Source: Bog-756 sp036513075
GTDB lineage: Bacteria; Actinomycetota; Acidimicrobiia; Acidimicrobiales; RAAP-2
Direction: 5' to 3'
Length of the DNA: 13,683 bases
Assembly (NCBI GenBank): GCA_036513075.1
Contig: DATBZS010000079.1
Location: 1 to 13,683, forward strand
The translations under genes were made by a program, and so were the position numbers. The notes below the pieces were generated by a model that saw nothing but the letters and a program-made list of their open reading frames with translations, had not been told where the DNA came from and did not search any database. The first letter of the stretch is position 1; the number at the start of each line of letters is the position of its first letter. Below, piece after piece: positions 6,407-12,532 of the stretch.

Positions 6407-7665
6407 GTGCACTCGACCAGTCGGCTGGAGGTGAGGTCGGCGTAGAAGTCGACCAGAAGGTGGGCGGCCCGTGCCCACGTGTAGCGCCGGGCCCGCAGCA
6501 CCGAGCCGGTGCTCAGGCGCTCGGCCAGGAGGGGCTCGGCCAGGATCTGACGCACCCAGGCGGCGTAGGCCTCGGGGTCGGGCTCCTCCACCAGGTAGCC
6601 GGTACGCCCGTGGTCGACCAGGCTGCGCAGGCCCCCCACGTCGGACGCCACCACCGGCGTGCCGCAGGCGGCCGACTCCAGTGCCACCAGTCCGAACGAC
6701 TCCGACCGGCTGGGCACCAGGCAGACGTCGGCGGCCCGGTAGTAGGTCGACAGCAGCTCATGGGGACGGGGGGGCACGAACAGGACCTTGTCGGAGAGGT
6801 CGAGCGCCTCGACGAGCCCGGCGATGCGGGCGACCTCCTCGTCGCCGTGGGGGCCGCTCGGGCCGCCGACCACCACCAGGCGGGCGTCGGGGTGATCCCG
6901 GGACAGCGAAGCGAGGGTGGCCACGGCCACCGAGGCCCCTTTCAAGGGTTGGATCCGGCCGACGAACAGCAGCAGCGGTCCTCCTGCCGGCAGGTCCAGC
7001 GCCCGGCGGGCCTGGGCCCGGTCCCCCGGGCCGAAAAAGGCGTGGTCGACACCCGGGGCCACGATCCGGATGCGGGAGGGGTCGGCACCGTAGAGATCCG
7101 AGATCTGGGCCGCCTCGACCGAACAGGACGCCAGGACGGTGTCCGAGCACCGGATGATGGCTGCTTCGGCTTCGGCCCGCAGGTGCGACGAATCAGCCTC
7201 CACCTCCTCAGGACTGGACTCGGCCTTCACCCGGTCGAGGGTGTGGAACGTGGAGACCAGGGGGAGATTGAGCTGGTGCTTGATGGTGTGGCCGGCGATG
7301 CCGCTGAGCCAGTAGTTGGCGTGGACGGCATCGAAGGGCACGTCTTCGTCGGTGCCGAGCGTGCCGGCCGTCGTCATCGACTTCAGCACCCCGTCGGCGA
7401 ACTCGTCGACCACGCCGAGGAGGGACTCCTTGGCCAGCGGAGCGGGCGGACCGGCGGGCACGTGATGGACCCGGAATCCCGGCTCGATGTCCAAGGTGGG
7501 GGCGAGGTCGTCCGACCAGGCACGCGTGTACACGTCGCAGATGACGCCGGCCCGGGCGAGCGCAGAGGACAGCTCGCGCACGTAAACGTTCATGCCGCCG
7601 CCGTCACCCGTGCCCGGTTGGGCCAGTGGCGAGGTGTGGAGGGAAAGGACGGCGAGACGCCTCAT
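6403..7665 (-). CDS. mshA: D-inositol-3-phosphate glycosyltransferase, mycothiol synthesis
   Basis: GT4-family retaining glycosyltransferase that joins N-acetylglucosamine from UDP-GlcNAc to 1L-myo-inositol-1-phosphate, the first step of mycothiol synthesis. The product is 420 aa with a GT-B fold. The MshA-specific N-terminus LHTSPLAQPGTGDGGGMNVYV (from residue 9) is clear, followed by HANYWLSG (115-122), TFHTLDRVK (139-147), VAPGVDHAFF (202-211), the nucleotide-sugar site VGRIQPLKG (235-243) and the E(x)7E motif ESFGLVALE (322-330). These motifs favour MshA over the broad sucrose-synthase-like GT4 group. The ATG at 7665 has a TAGGAT -10 element 9 bp upstream and sits 29 bp after the XRE gene, so it may be both in the operon and separately transcribed. 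Its presence implies mycothiol as the main thiol. The remaining msh genes are not in the window. Confidence 0.93.
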   Translation of the reverse strand: MRRLAVLSLHTSPLAQPGTGDGGGMNVYVRELSSALARAGVICDVYTRAWSDDLAPTLDIEPGFRVHHVPAGPPAPLAKESLLGVVDEFADGVLKSMTTAGTLGTDEDVPFDAVHANYWLSGIAGHTIKHQLNLPLVSTFHTLDRVKAESSPEEVEADSSHLRAEAEAAIIRCSDTVLASCSVEAAQISDLYGADPSRIRIVAPGVDHAFFGPGDRAQARRALDLPAGGPLLLFVGRIQPLKGASVAVATLASLSRDHPDARLVVVGGPSGPHGDEEVARIAGLVEALDLSDKVLFVPPRPHELLSTYYRAADVCLVPSRSESFGLVALESAACGTPVVASDVGGLRSLVDHGRTGYLVEEPDPEAYAAWVRQILAEPLLAERLSTGSVLRARRYTWARAAHLLVDFYADLTSSRLVECT

Positions 7666-7674
7666 GCCCGGACG

Positions 7675-7680
7675 ATCCTA
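7675..7680 (-). promoter_or_regulatory. -10 element of a probable near-leaderless mshA promoter
   Basis: TAGGAT on the minus strand fits TANNNT and ends 9 bp before the mshA ATG, in the 29-bp gap after the XRE gene. It would give a transcript with almost no 5' leader. No Shine-Dalgarno is seen before the ATG. A -35 hexamer is not evident. Confidence 0.45.
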
Positions 7681-7694
7681 CCGGGAGGCCCGCG

Positions 7695-8180
7695 TCAGCC
7701 GGCTGCGGTGGCCGTGTCGGGCTCGTCGGCGGCATCCTGGCCGTCGGGCCCGTCGGTGGCCGGCGCCGGCGCCTGGCCGTTGCCCGGATCGACCTGGTCC
7801 TCGTTCTCGTGGCGGAACGACAGGTAGATCCGCATGAGCGCCTGACGCTGCTCCTCGGTGAGGTGTCGGTCGGCGAAGATGTGGCGCGACAGGTCGGTGT
7901 CGCCGTCGGGCCGCTCGAGGATCCCGGCCTGTACGTACAGCGTCTCAGCTGAGATGCGCAGGGCCTTGGCGATCTGCTGGAGGATCTCGGCCGAGGGCCG
8001 CCGCAGGCCCCGCTCGATCTGGCTCAGGTAGGGGTTGGAGATCCCGGCCAGCTCGGAGAGGCGTCGCAGCGACAGGCGGGCGGAGCTGCGCTGTTCACGG
8101 ATGAACGAGCCGAGTTCGTTGAAGCGCTCCGGTAGCTCCTTGACGAACCGGTCGCCGTCGTGGCCGACCGGTTCCTTCAT
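7695..8180 (-). CDS. XRE-family helix-turn-helix transcriptional regulator
   Basis: A 161-aa DNA-binding protein. A five-helix Cro/C1-type domain spans about residues 23-85 (LGSFIREQRSSARLSLRRL, AGISNPYLSQIERGLRRPS, ILQQIAKALRISAETLY). A second helical piece follows (HLTEEQRQALMRIYLSFRHE, 106-125), then an acidic, Pro/Ala/Asp-rich tail (about 126-161) that is probably disordered. There is no metabolite-binding domain, so the ligand cannot be predicted. The ATG at 8180 overlaps the stop of the RsiG-like gene by 4 bp (ATGA) and no Shine-Dalgarno is visible, implying translational coupling. Actinobacterial XRE proteins with the NPYLSQIERGLR signature are widespread, and from memory mycobacterial Rv0474 is one of this group lying in the same chromosomal neighbourhood. 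The target genes are unknown; autoregulation or control of the downstream mshA is plausible but unproven. Confidence 0.9.
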   Translation of the reverse strand: MKEPVGHDGDRFVKELPERFNELGSFIREQRSSARLSLRRLSELAGISNPYLSQIERGLRRPSAEILQQIAKALRISAETLYVQAGILERPDGDTDLSRHIFADRHLTEEQRQALMRIYLSFRHENEDQVDPGNGQAPAPATDGPDGQDAADEPDTATAAG

Positions 8181-8722
8181 GACAGGAGGCCGTCGACCGA
8201 GGCCCGGCCGGTCTTGTGGCGCTCGACCAGTTCGGCCTGGAGGGTGTCGATCTGCTCGTGCAGGCCGCGGCGCTCGGCCGACACGCGGATTTCGAGCTCG
8301 CGGAGGCGTCCGGCCAAATCGGCCAGCTCGGCCTCGTCCAGCTGGGACAGGCGGCCGATCTCGTCTGCGCCGAGAATGTCGTCGAGCTCGGTGGTCAACC
8401 CGGCCATCTCGTCGGTGTCCGGTGTGTGAAGGACGGGGTTGCGTCCCGGTCCGCCGGCCCGTCCGGGACCGGCCAGTATGCCGGCGAGGTTGTCGACCAC
8501 GCTCGACAGGTCAGGTGCGTCCGAGCCCGCCGGGCGGTCGATGTAGGCGTGGACGATGTCCATCCGGCCCTGGATCAGGCGCCGCAGGTACGAGAGCGAG
8601 GCTTCGGCCTCCTGGCACTCGGCCCGCATCCGCCGGATGTCGTCGACCGACAGACCGTCGACCCCGTGGAGGTAGGTGGGGTCGAGGAGTCGGCTGAGGT
8701 TGTCTCGGGGGCTCGGCATCAC
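8177..8722 (-). CDS. rsiG: RsiG-like c-di-GMP-binding anti-sigma factor (AmfC-type)
   Basis: In Streptomyces, RsiG binds c-di-GMP and in that form holds the sporulation sigma factor WhiG inactive. The family signature is E(X)3S(X)2R(X)3Q(X)3D, present twice in antiparallel helices. This 181-aa protein has a perfect first copy (E40, S44, R47, Q51, D55) and a second copy with one change (E144, S148, R151, H155 in place of Gln, D159). Each copy lies in a long amphipathic helix; a less ordered Gly/Pro-rich stretch (about 63-100) and an acidic helical segment (about 101-140) lie between them. There is no membrane segment or zinc motif, so it is cytoplasmic and unlike the zinc anti-sigma factor further along. 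A GTG at 8722 is followed immediately by an ATG at 8719; either overlaps the sodX stop. No WhiG gene is present in the window, so the partner sigma is unknown. The family assignment rests on the motif, the length and the old annotation of such proteins as aerial mycelium formation protein AmfC. Confidence 0.8.
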   Translation of the reverse strand: MMPSPRDNLSRLLDPTYLHGVDGLSVDDIRRMRAECQEAEASLSYLRRLIQGRMDIVHAYIDRPAGSDAPDLSSVVDNLAGILAGPGRAGGPGRNPVLHTPDTDEMAGLTTELDDILGADEIGRLSQLDEAELADLAGRLRELEIRVSAERRGLHEQIDTLQAELVERHKTGRASVDGLLS

Positions 8723-9177
8723 GCCCGATGGTACTCCGTGGGCCGGCCCACAGGGCCGGTACGGCCCGGCGGGCCGTACCGGTGGACGACCCGGCCGACC
8801 ACCGACGCCAGCGGCACCGGGCCGAAGTCGCGGCTGTCGGTGCTGGCGTCCGGGGCGTCGCCCCGGACCTCCAAGGTCCCTGTCGACCGGTCGACCGAGG
8901 CCACCCGCTTGACCAGCACCCGCACAGGGTCACGTGGGTCGGAGACGGCCACGACGTCACCCGGGGCCGGTCGGACGTGGTCACCCCACGGCCTCGACAG
9001 CACCACAAGGCGGTCGCCGTCGAGAAGGCTCGGCGCCATCGAGCCACCCTGCACCACCACACGGTGCACGCACCGGGCCACCAGTGCCCACCCCACCAGG
9101 GCGACCACGGCGACCACGGCACCGCGGCCTGAGTGGCCTACGGCGAACCTGGGTAAGCTCACGCCGTTGGGGTCCAT
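8719..9177 (-). CDS. sodX: Nickel-type superoxide dismutase maturation protease (S26 signal peptidase family)
   Basis: Membrane-anchored peptidase expected to remove the leader of the Ni-SOD precursor and so expose the N-terminal nickel-binding His. The protein is 152 aa with one membrane segment (about residues 18-36). The S26 Ser/Lys dyad is visible: Ser46 in VQGGSMAPSLLDGD (42-55) and Lys90 in VLVKRV (87-92). The later box GDAPDASTDSRDFGPVP (106-122) is the usual GDN..S.DSR region of signal peptidases. It is far smaller than LepB, as expected for this specialised group, and the divergent sodN next door settles its role. The ATG at 9177 is preferred, with AAGGTGG just upstream; a longer start at 9234 would run into the sodN promoter region. 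Its stop overlaps the start of the RsiG-like gene. Confidence 0.9.
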   Translation of the reverse strand: MDPNGVSLPRFAVGHSGRGAVVAVVALVGWALVARCVHRVVVQGGSMAPSLLDGDRLVVLSRPWGDHVRPAPGDVVAVSDPRDPVRVLVKRVASVDRSTGTLEVRGDAPDASTDSRDFGPVPLASVVGRVVHRYGPPGRTGPVGRPTEYHRA

Positions 9178-9287
9178 GCCCCACCTTGTAGCAGACGGGC
9201 TCGGCGCCAACCGTGCCCGGGTCGGGCGGGCCACCGGGTCGTCCCGACTCCGCAGAACCCAGCCGAATCCACGATCAAGGAGTTCCT
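9178..9287. promoter_or_regulatory. Divergent sodX-sodN control region
   Basis: A 110-bp gap must hold the promoters of both divergent genes. On the plus strand the only clear signal is the AAGGAG at 9277-9282 in front of sodN. A TAGCAG at 9189-9194 preceded 16 bp upstream by TTGGGG is a possible but weak plus-strand promoter. No match to the Streptomyces Nur operator (paired TTGCAA half-sites) was found, so nickel-responsive control of sodN is not supported by the sequence. Confidence 0.4.
9277..9282 (+). promoter_or_regulatory. Ribosome binding site of sodN
   Basis: AAGGAG lies 5 bp before the ATG at 9288. It is one of the strongest Shine-Dalgarno sequences in the window and fixes the sodN start, excluding an in-frame upstream start at 9213. 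Confidence 0.85.
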
Positions 9288-9704
9288 ATGCGCATCGCAG
9301 ACCACCTGCTCGCCGTTGTCGACCGGGTGTCGCCCCCGGCCGTCGTCCACGCCCACTGCGACCTGCCGTGCGGGGTCTACGACCCGGCCCAGGCCCGCAT
9401 CGAGGCCGAGTCCGTCAAGGCCACCATCGAGAAGTCCAACGCCTCGGACGACGAGTCGTTCAAGATCCGTGCCGCCATCATCAAAGAGGAGCGGGCGGAC
9501 CTGGTCAAGCACCACCTGTGGGTGCTGTGGACCGACTATTTCAAGCCGGAGCATCTCGAGAAGTTCCCCAACCTCCACGATATGTTCTGGAAGGCCACCA
9601 AGACGGCAGGCGAGACCAAGAAGACCAGTGACGTGGCCGTGGCCGACCGCCTGCTGAGCGAGATCGCCGCCATCGACGCCATGTTCTGGGAGTCGAAGAA
9701 GTAG
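9288..9704 (+). CDS. sodN: Nickel-containing superoxide dismutase precursor
   Basis: Converts superoxide to oxygen and hydrogen peroxide in the cytoplasm. The precursor is 138 aa. The mature enzyme starts at His23, where the nickel hook HCDLPCGVY begins; His23, Cys24 and Cys28 are the Ni ligands (His1, Cys2 and Cys6 of the mature protein) and Tyr31 gates the site. The mature part would be 116 residues, against 117 in Streptomyces, and continues as the four-helix bundle (YDPAQARIEAESVKA onward). The leader of 22 residues is longer than the 14-residue leader of Streptomyces SodN and must be removed before nickel can bind; the divergent sodX is the obvious protease. The start is set by AAGGAG 5 bp upstream. 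The gene is monocistronic, with a strong hairpin terminator after it. Confidence 0.97.
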   Translation: MRIADHLLAVVDRVSPPAVVHAHCDLPCGVYDPAQARIEAESVKATIEKSNASDDESFKIRAAIIKEERADLVKHHLWVLWTDYFKPEHLEKFPNLHDMFWKATKTAGETKKTSDVAVADRLLSEIAAIDAMFWESKK

Positions 9705-9730
9705 CCGCTCTCCAACGAGTGGAATCAGTC

Positions 9731-9758
9731 GGAGGGCGGGCCTGCGGGCCCGCCCTTC
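9731..9758 (+). terminator. GC-rich hairpin terminator after sodN
   Basis: A 9-bp perfect stem (9734-9742 with 9747-9755; GGGCGGGCC and GGCCCGCCC) closes a 4-base TGCG loop, extended by an A-T pair and a possible G-T/G-C step. Only a short T-rich stretch (TTCT) follows, typical of high-GC actinobacteria. It sits 27 bp after sodN and about 50 bp beyond the stop of the convergent GGDEF-EAL gene, so it may end transcription from both sides. Confidence 0.8.
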
Positions 9759-9808
9759 TGCATGGCTCAACCGGATGGCCCGTTCTCCGGTGGTTGTCCG
9801 GGCCGGAG

Positions 9809-11776
9809 TCAGACCGGCGTCGGGTCGACCGCATCCAGCCGGGCGAGCAGCTGGCTGGCCGGCTGGGGGCGAGCGAAGAAGTAGCCCTGCACGAGATCGC
9901 ACCCGGTGGCTGCCACCGCGTCCTGGACGACCTCGGTCTCGACGCCCTCAGCGACGACGAGGAACCCTAGGTTGTGTCCGAGCTCGACGATCGACCGCAC
10001 GATCGCCGCATGGGCATGATTCCGCTCGATGTCGAAGACGAAGCCTCGGTCGATCTTGAGCTCGGCGATCGGGAGGTCGGCCAACATGGCCAACGACGTC
10101 TGACCCGATCCGAAGTCGTCGACACTGATCCGTACTCCCGCATCGCTCATCTCCCCCAGGACAATGGCCGCACGGGCGGGATCGGTCATCAGGGCCGTCT
10201 CGGTGACTTCGACGATGACCCGACCGGCGTCCACCCCGGCGGCCTTGGTGGCAGCCAGTACCTGGCGGGCGAAACCTGCCCGTGCCAGGTTGCGGGCCGA
10301 GACATTGATGGCCATGGTCAACCCCGGCGACGCAGTACTGAAGACGACCAGGTCTCGCAGGGCCTGGCCGACCACCCACTCGGTGAGTTCGTCGATCAGG
10401 TCGGTCTGCTCGACAAGGGGGATGAACCGGTCCGGGAACAACAGTCCCTGGCTCGGGTGCTGCCAGCGGACCAGGGCCTCGACCCCGCTCACCTCGAAGG
10501 TGTGGACATCGATCTTGGGTTGGTAATGGAGGACCAGTTGGCCGTCGGTGATGGCGTGCCGGAGTTCGGACACCAACGTCAGATTGGCCGAGTCGTAGTG
10601 GTTCTGTGATTCGGCGTACCGCACGACGCCCGAGCGTTCACGCTTGGCGACGTACATGGCGACGTCGGCCTTCTGCAGCAGGTCATCGATGTCCCCACCG
10701 TCCTCCGGGGCCACGACGTACCCGATGCTCGACTCGATCGAGAGGGGCAGGCCGCTGATCTGCACCTCCTGTTGGATCACCTCGCGAAGCCGGGACAGTA
10801 CGTCGTTCGGACGGTCCACATTGCTGAGGACAAGCCCGAACTCGTCGCCACCCAGGCGGGCCAGCGAATCCGGCGCCCGCAGGTGGGCGAGGAGGCGCTG
10901 CCCGATGGCCGTAAGCAGCCGGTCGCCGTTGTGGTGTCCGAGGGTGTCGTTGACCTCCTTGAACTGGTCGAGGTCGACGATGGCGATGGTCGTCGGGTAC
11001 CCGAGCTTCGCCCCGCGGGCCAGCTCGACCCTCGCCCGACGGTGGAACAGGCTGCGGTTGGGGAGGTCGGTCAGGGCGTCGTGCTCGGCCAGGTAGGCGT
11101 TCAGTCGTACCTGGTGGCGGAGTCGTCGGACCACCCAGAACGAGATCCCGAACAGCACCACGTACAGGATGCCCAGTCCGATCGCCAGATTCCGGTAGAG
11201 GTCGCGCACCCCCTGGCTCACGTCGGCGCTTATCGGCGAATACGGGAGGTAGACCTCCAGTACACCGACCCGGGCGTGACGCGGTCCCGCGTGCAACGGC
11301 AGGTAGACCTCGACCGACTCCGGCCCCAACTTGCCCGTGTCGACACTGTCGGAGTTGATCCGCGTCAGCCGGACCACCGTTGCACCCCCTGTGGCGTCGA
11401 GAGCCTCGTCCTCGGGCCGCTGGCCGAAGCCCGAGCCGTCGTCGGAAAAGACGACCGCTCCCTTCAGGTCCCGAATCCGCAACCGTTGGACGTCACCCTG
11501 GGCAACGGCCCCAGACGCCAGGTGGTGAAGCCGCATCGCCTCGGTCGAGTTGAGGCCGTCGCTCAACGGGCGGCCGTCCAGTATCGGCTGGACCGCGGTT
11601 TGAGCCACAAGCAACGCCTCGGACCGACCCTCGGCCAGGCCACGGCGCGCGGCCTCGGTGCGGTAGCTCCCGGCCAGGACGAGACCGAGCACCAGCACCG
11701 GAACAATCGAGATGGCGGCAAAGATGATGAACTGCCGCATCGTCGACTCGGAGCGCGAGCCACCGTTTCGGGCCAT
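9809..11776 (-). CDS. Membrane-bound GGDEF-EAL protein (c-di-GMP synthesis and breakdown)
   Basis: The 655-aa protein has, in order: a membrane helix (about 14-36); an external sensor-like region (37-195) of no recognised family; a second membrane helix (about 197-216); a GGDEF diguanylate cyclase domain (about 230-390); and an EAL phosphodiesterase domain (about 400-650). The cyclase motif GGDEF (309-313) is intact, and an RxxD product-inhibition site (R300, D303) sits exactly five residues before it. The phosphodiesterase residues are all present: E433 of EALVRW, N491, E523, D553-D554 of DDFGSG, K574, E610 and Q630. Both activities are therefore possible; which dominates cannot be read from sequence. 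The ATG at 11776 is chosen because it precedes the first membrane helix; 11740 is an alternative. The open frame continues far upstream across the divergent sigma genes, which is an artefact of high GC. Confidence 0.93.
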   Translation of the reverse strand: MARNGGSRSESTMRQFIIFAAISIVPVLVLGLVLAGSYRTEAARRGLAEGRSEALLVAQTAVQPILDGRPLSDGLNSTEAMRLHHLASGAVAQGDVQRLRIRDLKGAVVFSDDGSGFGQRPEDEALDATGGATVVRLTRINSDSVDTGKLGPESVEVYLPLHAGPRHARVGVLEVYLPYSPISADVSQGVRDLYRNLAIGLGILYVVLFGISFWVVRRLRHQVRLNAYLAEHDALTDLPNRSLFHRRARVELARGAKLGYPTTIAIVDLDQFKEVNDTLGHHNGDRLLTAIGQRLLAHLRAPDSLARLGGDEFGLVLSNVDRPNDVLSRLREVIQQEVQISGLPLSIESSIGYVVAPEDGGDIDDLLQKADVAMYVAKRERSGVVRYAESQNHYDSANLTLVSELRHAITDGQLVLHYQPKIDVHTFEVSGVEALVRWQHPSQGLLFPDRFIPLVEQTDLIDELTEWVVGQALRDLVVFSTASPGLTMAINVSARNLARAGFARQVLAATKAAGVDAGRVIVEVTETALMTDPARAAIVLGEMSDAGVRISVDDFGSGQTSLAMLADLPIAELKIDRGFVFDIERNHAHAAIVRSIVELGHNLGFLVVAEGVETEVVQDAVAATGCDLVQGYFFARPQPASQLLARLDAVDPTPV

Positions 11777-11791
11777 GTGGACGTATCGGCG

Positions 11792-11811
11792 TTCAATTGG
11801 GGCCAACTGAA
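11792..11811. promoter_or_regulatory. Near-perfect 20-bp palindrome upstream of the GGDEF-EAL gene
   Basis: Two 9-bp arms, TTCAATTGG and CCAACTGAA on the plus strand, flank a 2-bp centre with one mismatched pair. It is AT-rich against a GC-rich background and lies 16-35 bp upstream of the GGDEF-EAL ATG, inside the 225-bp gap shared with the divergent sigma gene. This is the expected shape and place of an operator for a dimeric regulator; the regulator is unknown. Confidence 0.45.
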
Positions 11812-11873
11812 GCTTTCCGCCGTGTCCGCCAGGGTGTGGAGGGGAATCCGGCGGAACGTCCGGCCCACCGGTC

Positions 11874-11893
11874 TGAACAACGCAGGTGAACAA
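11874..11893. repeat. TGAACAA direct repeat between divergent genes
   Basis: Two exact copies of TGAACAA start at 11874 and 11887, 13 bp apart, in the middle of the divergent GGDEF-EAL / ECF sigma control region. They could be regulator half-sites, or the second copy could be part of a -35 region for the sigma gene (GTGAAC followed 18 bp later by GTAGTC). Both readings are weak. Confidence 0.3.
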
Positions 11894-11987
11894 ACCGTGA
11901 CGTCCGTGCGTAGTCCCGGGTACTGAGCGTGCTGCGCGCCCAGGCGGCCACTCATGCGAGAGGATGGTCCGAGCGTTCCACGTACCC

Positions 11988-11996
11988 GGAGGGGAG
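11988..11996 (+). promoter_or_regulatory. Ribosome binding site of the ECF sigma gene
   Basis: GGAGGGGAG ends 5 bp before a GTG at 12002 and decides the start there, rather than an in-frame ATG at 11954 that lacks such a site. Confidence 0.75.
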
Positions 11997-12001
11997 CAAC
12001 C

Positions 12002-12532
12002 GTGCTCCAAAGCGTCACCACCACGAGCGGCGAGCTCGCCGACGAGCAGGGACTGACCGCGGCGTTCTCCGCCCACGGCGGCGAGCTGTTCGGCTACGCC
12101 CGACGGAGCCTCGGCGACGCCGGCCTCGCCGAGGAAGCGGTCCAGGAGACATTCGCCCGTGCGTGGCGGGCAAGGGACCGGTTCGACCCGTCGCTCGGGG
12201 GCATCCGGGCCTGGCTCTTCGCCATCGAGCGCCGAATCATCATCGACCTGGCCAGAAAGCGCGCCGTCCGGTCGGTCGACCGGTTGCCCTACGAACCGCC
12301 GCCCGAGGGCTCCGAACTCGACGAGGCCATGCGCGGCTGGCTGGTGGAGGAAGCCCTCCGTCGCCTGCGTCCCGAGCACCGGACCGTCGTGGTCGAGATC
12401 TACTACCGGGGGCGGCCCAGTGGTGAGGTGGCCAGCCTGCTCGGGATCCCCGAGGGCACGGTGAGGAGCCGACTCTTCTACGCGCTCAAGGCGCTCCGCC
12501 TGGCGCTCGACGAGGTCGGGTGGGAGCCATGA
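12002..12532 (+). CDS. RNA polymerase sigma factor, ECF subfamily
   Basis: A 176-aa sigma-70 family factor with only regions 2 and 4. Region 2 spans about residues 18-90 (LFGYARRSLGDAGLAEEAVQETFARAW, then IRAWLFAIERRIIIDLARKR, the -10 recognition part). Region 4 spans about 113-170 (RLRPEHRTVVVEIYYRGRPSGEVASLLGIPEGTVRSRLFYALKALR, whose helix-turn-helix reads the -35 element). There is no extra C-terminal domain. The GTG start is set by GGAGGGGAG just upstream. The stop overlaps the next gene by 4 bp (ATGA), and that gene encodes a membrane zinc anti-sigma factor, the usual partner in such pairs. ECF factors generally transcribe their own operon, but no clear GGAAC/GTC-type promoter pair was found upstream. 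The inducing signal is unknown. Confidence 0.93.
   Translation: MLQSVTTTSGELADEQGLTAAFSAHGGELFGYARRSLGDAGLAEEAVQETFARAWRARDRFDPSLGGIRAWLFAIERRIIIDLARKRAVRSVDRLPYEPPPEGSELDEAMRGWLVEEALRRLRPEHRTVVVEIYYRGRPSGEVASLLGIPEGTVRSRLFYALKALRLALDEVGWEP

Noticed and set aside
6460..7827. 455-codon plus-strand open frame opposite mshA
   Set aside because: Gly/Val/His/Gln-rich shadow with no family motif; mshA on the other strand is clear.
9178..9287. Nickel-responsive Nur operator in front of sodN
   Set aside because: No paired TTGCAA-like half-sites present.
10772..11926. 384-codon plus-strand open frame opposite the GGDEF-EAL gene
   Set aside because: No recognisable domain, and the minus strand encodes intact GGDEF catalytic residues over the same bases.
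12002..12532. The ECF sigma factor as partner of the RsiG-like protein
   Set aside because: It has its own translationally coupled zinc anti-sigma factor, and RsiG is known to act on WhiG/FliA-type sigma factors, which have region 3; this one lacks it.
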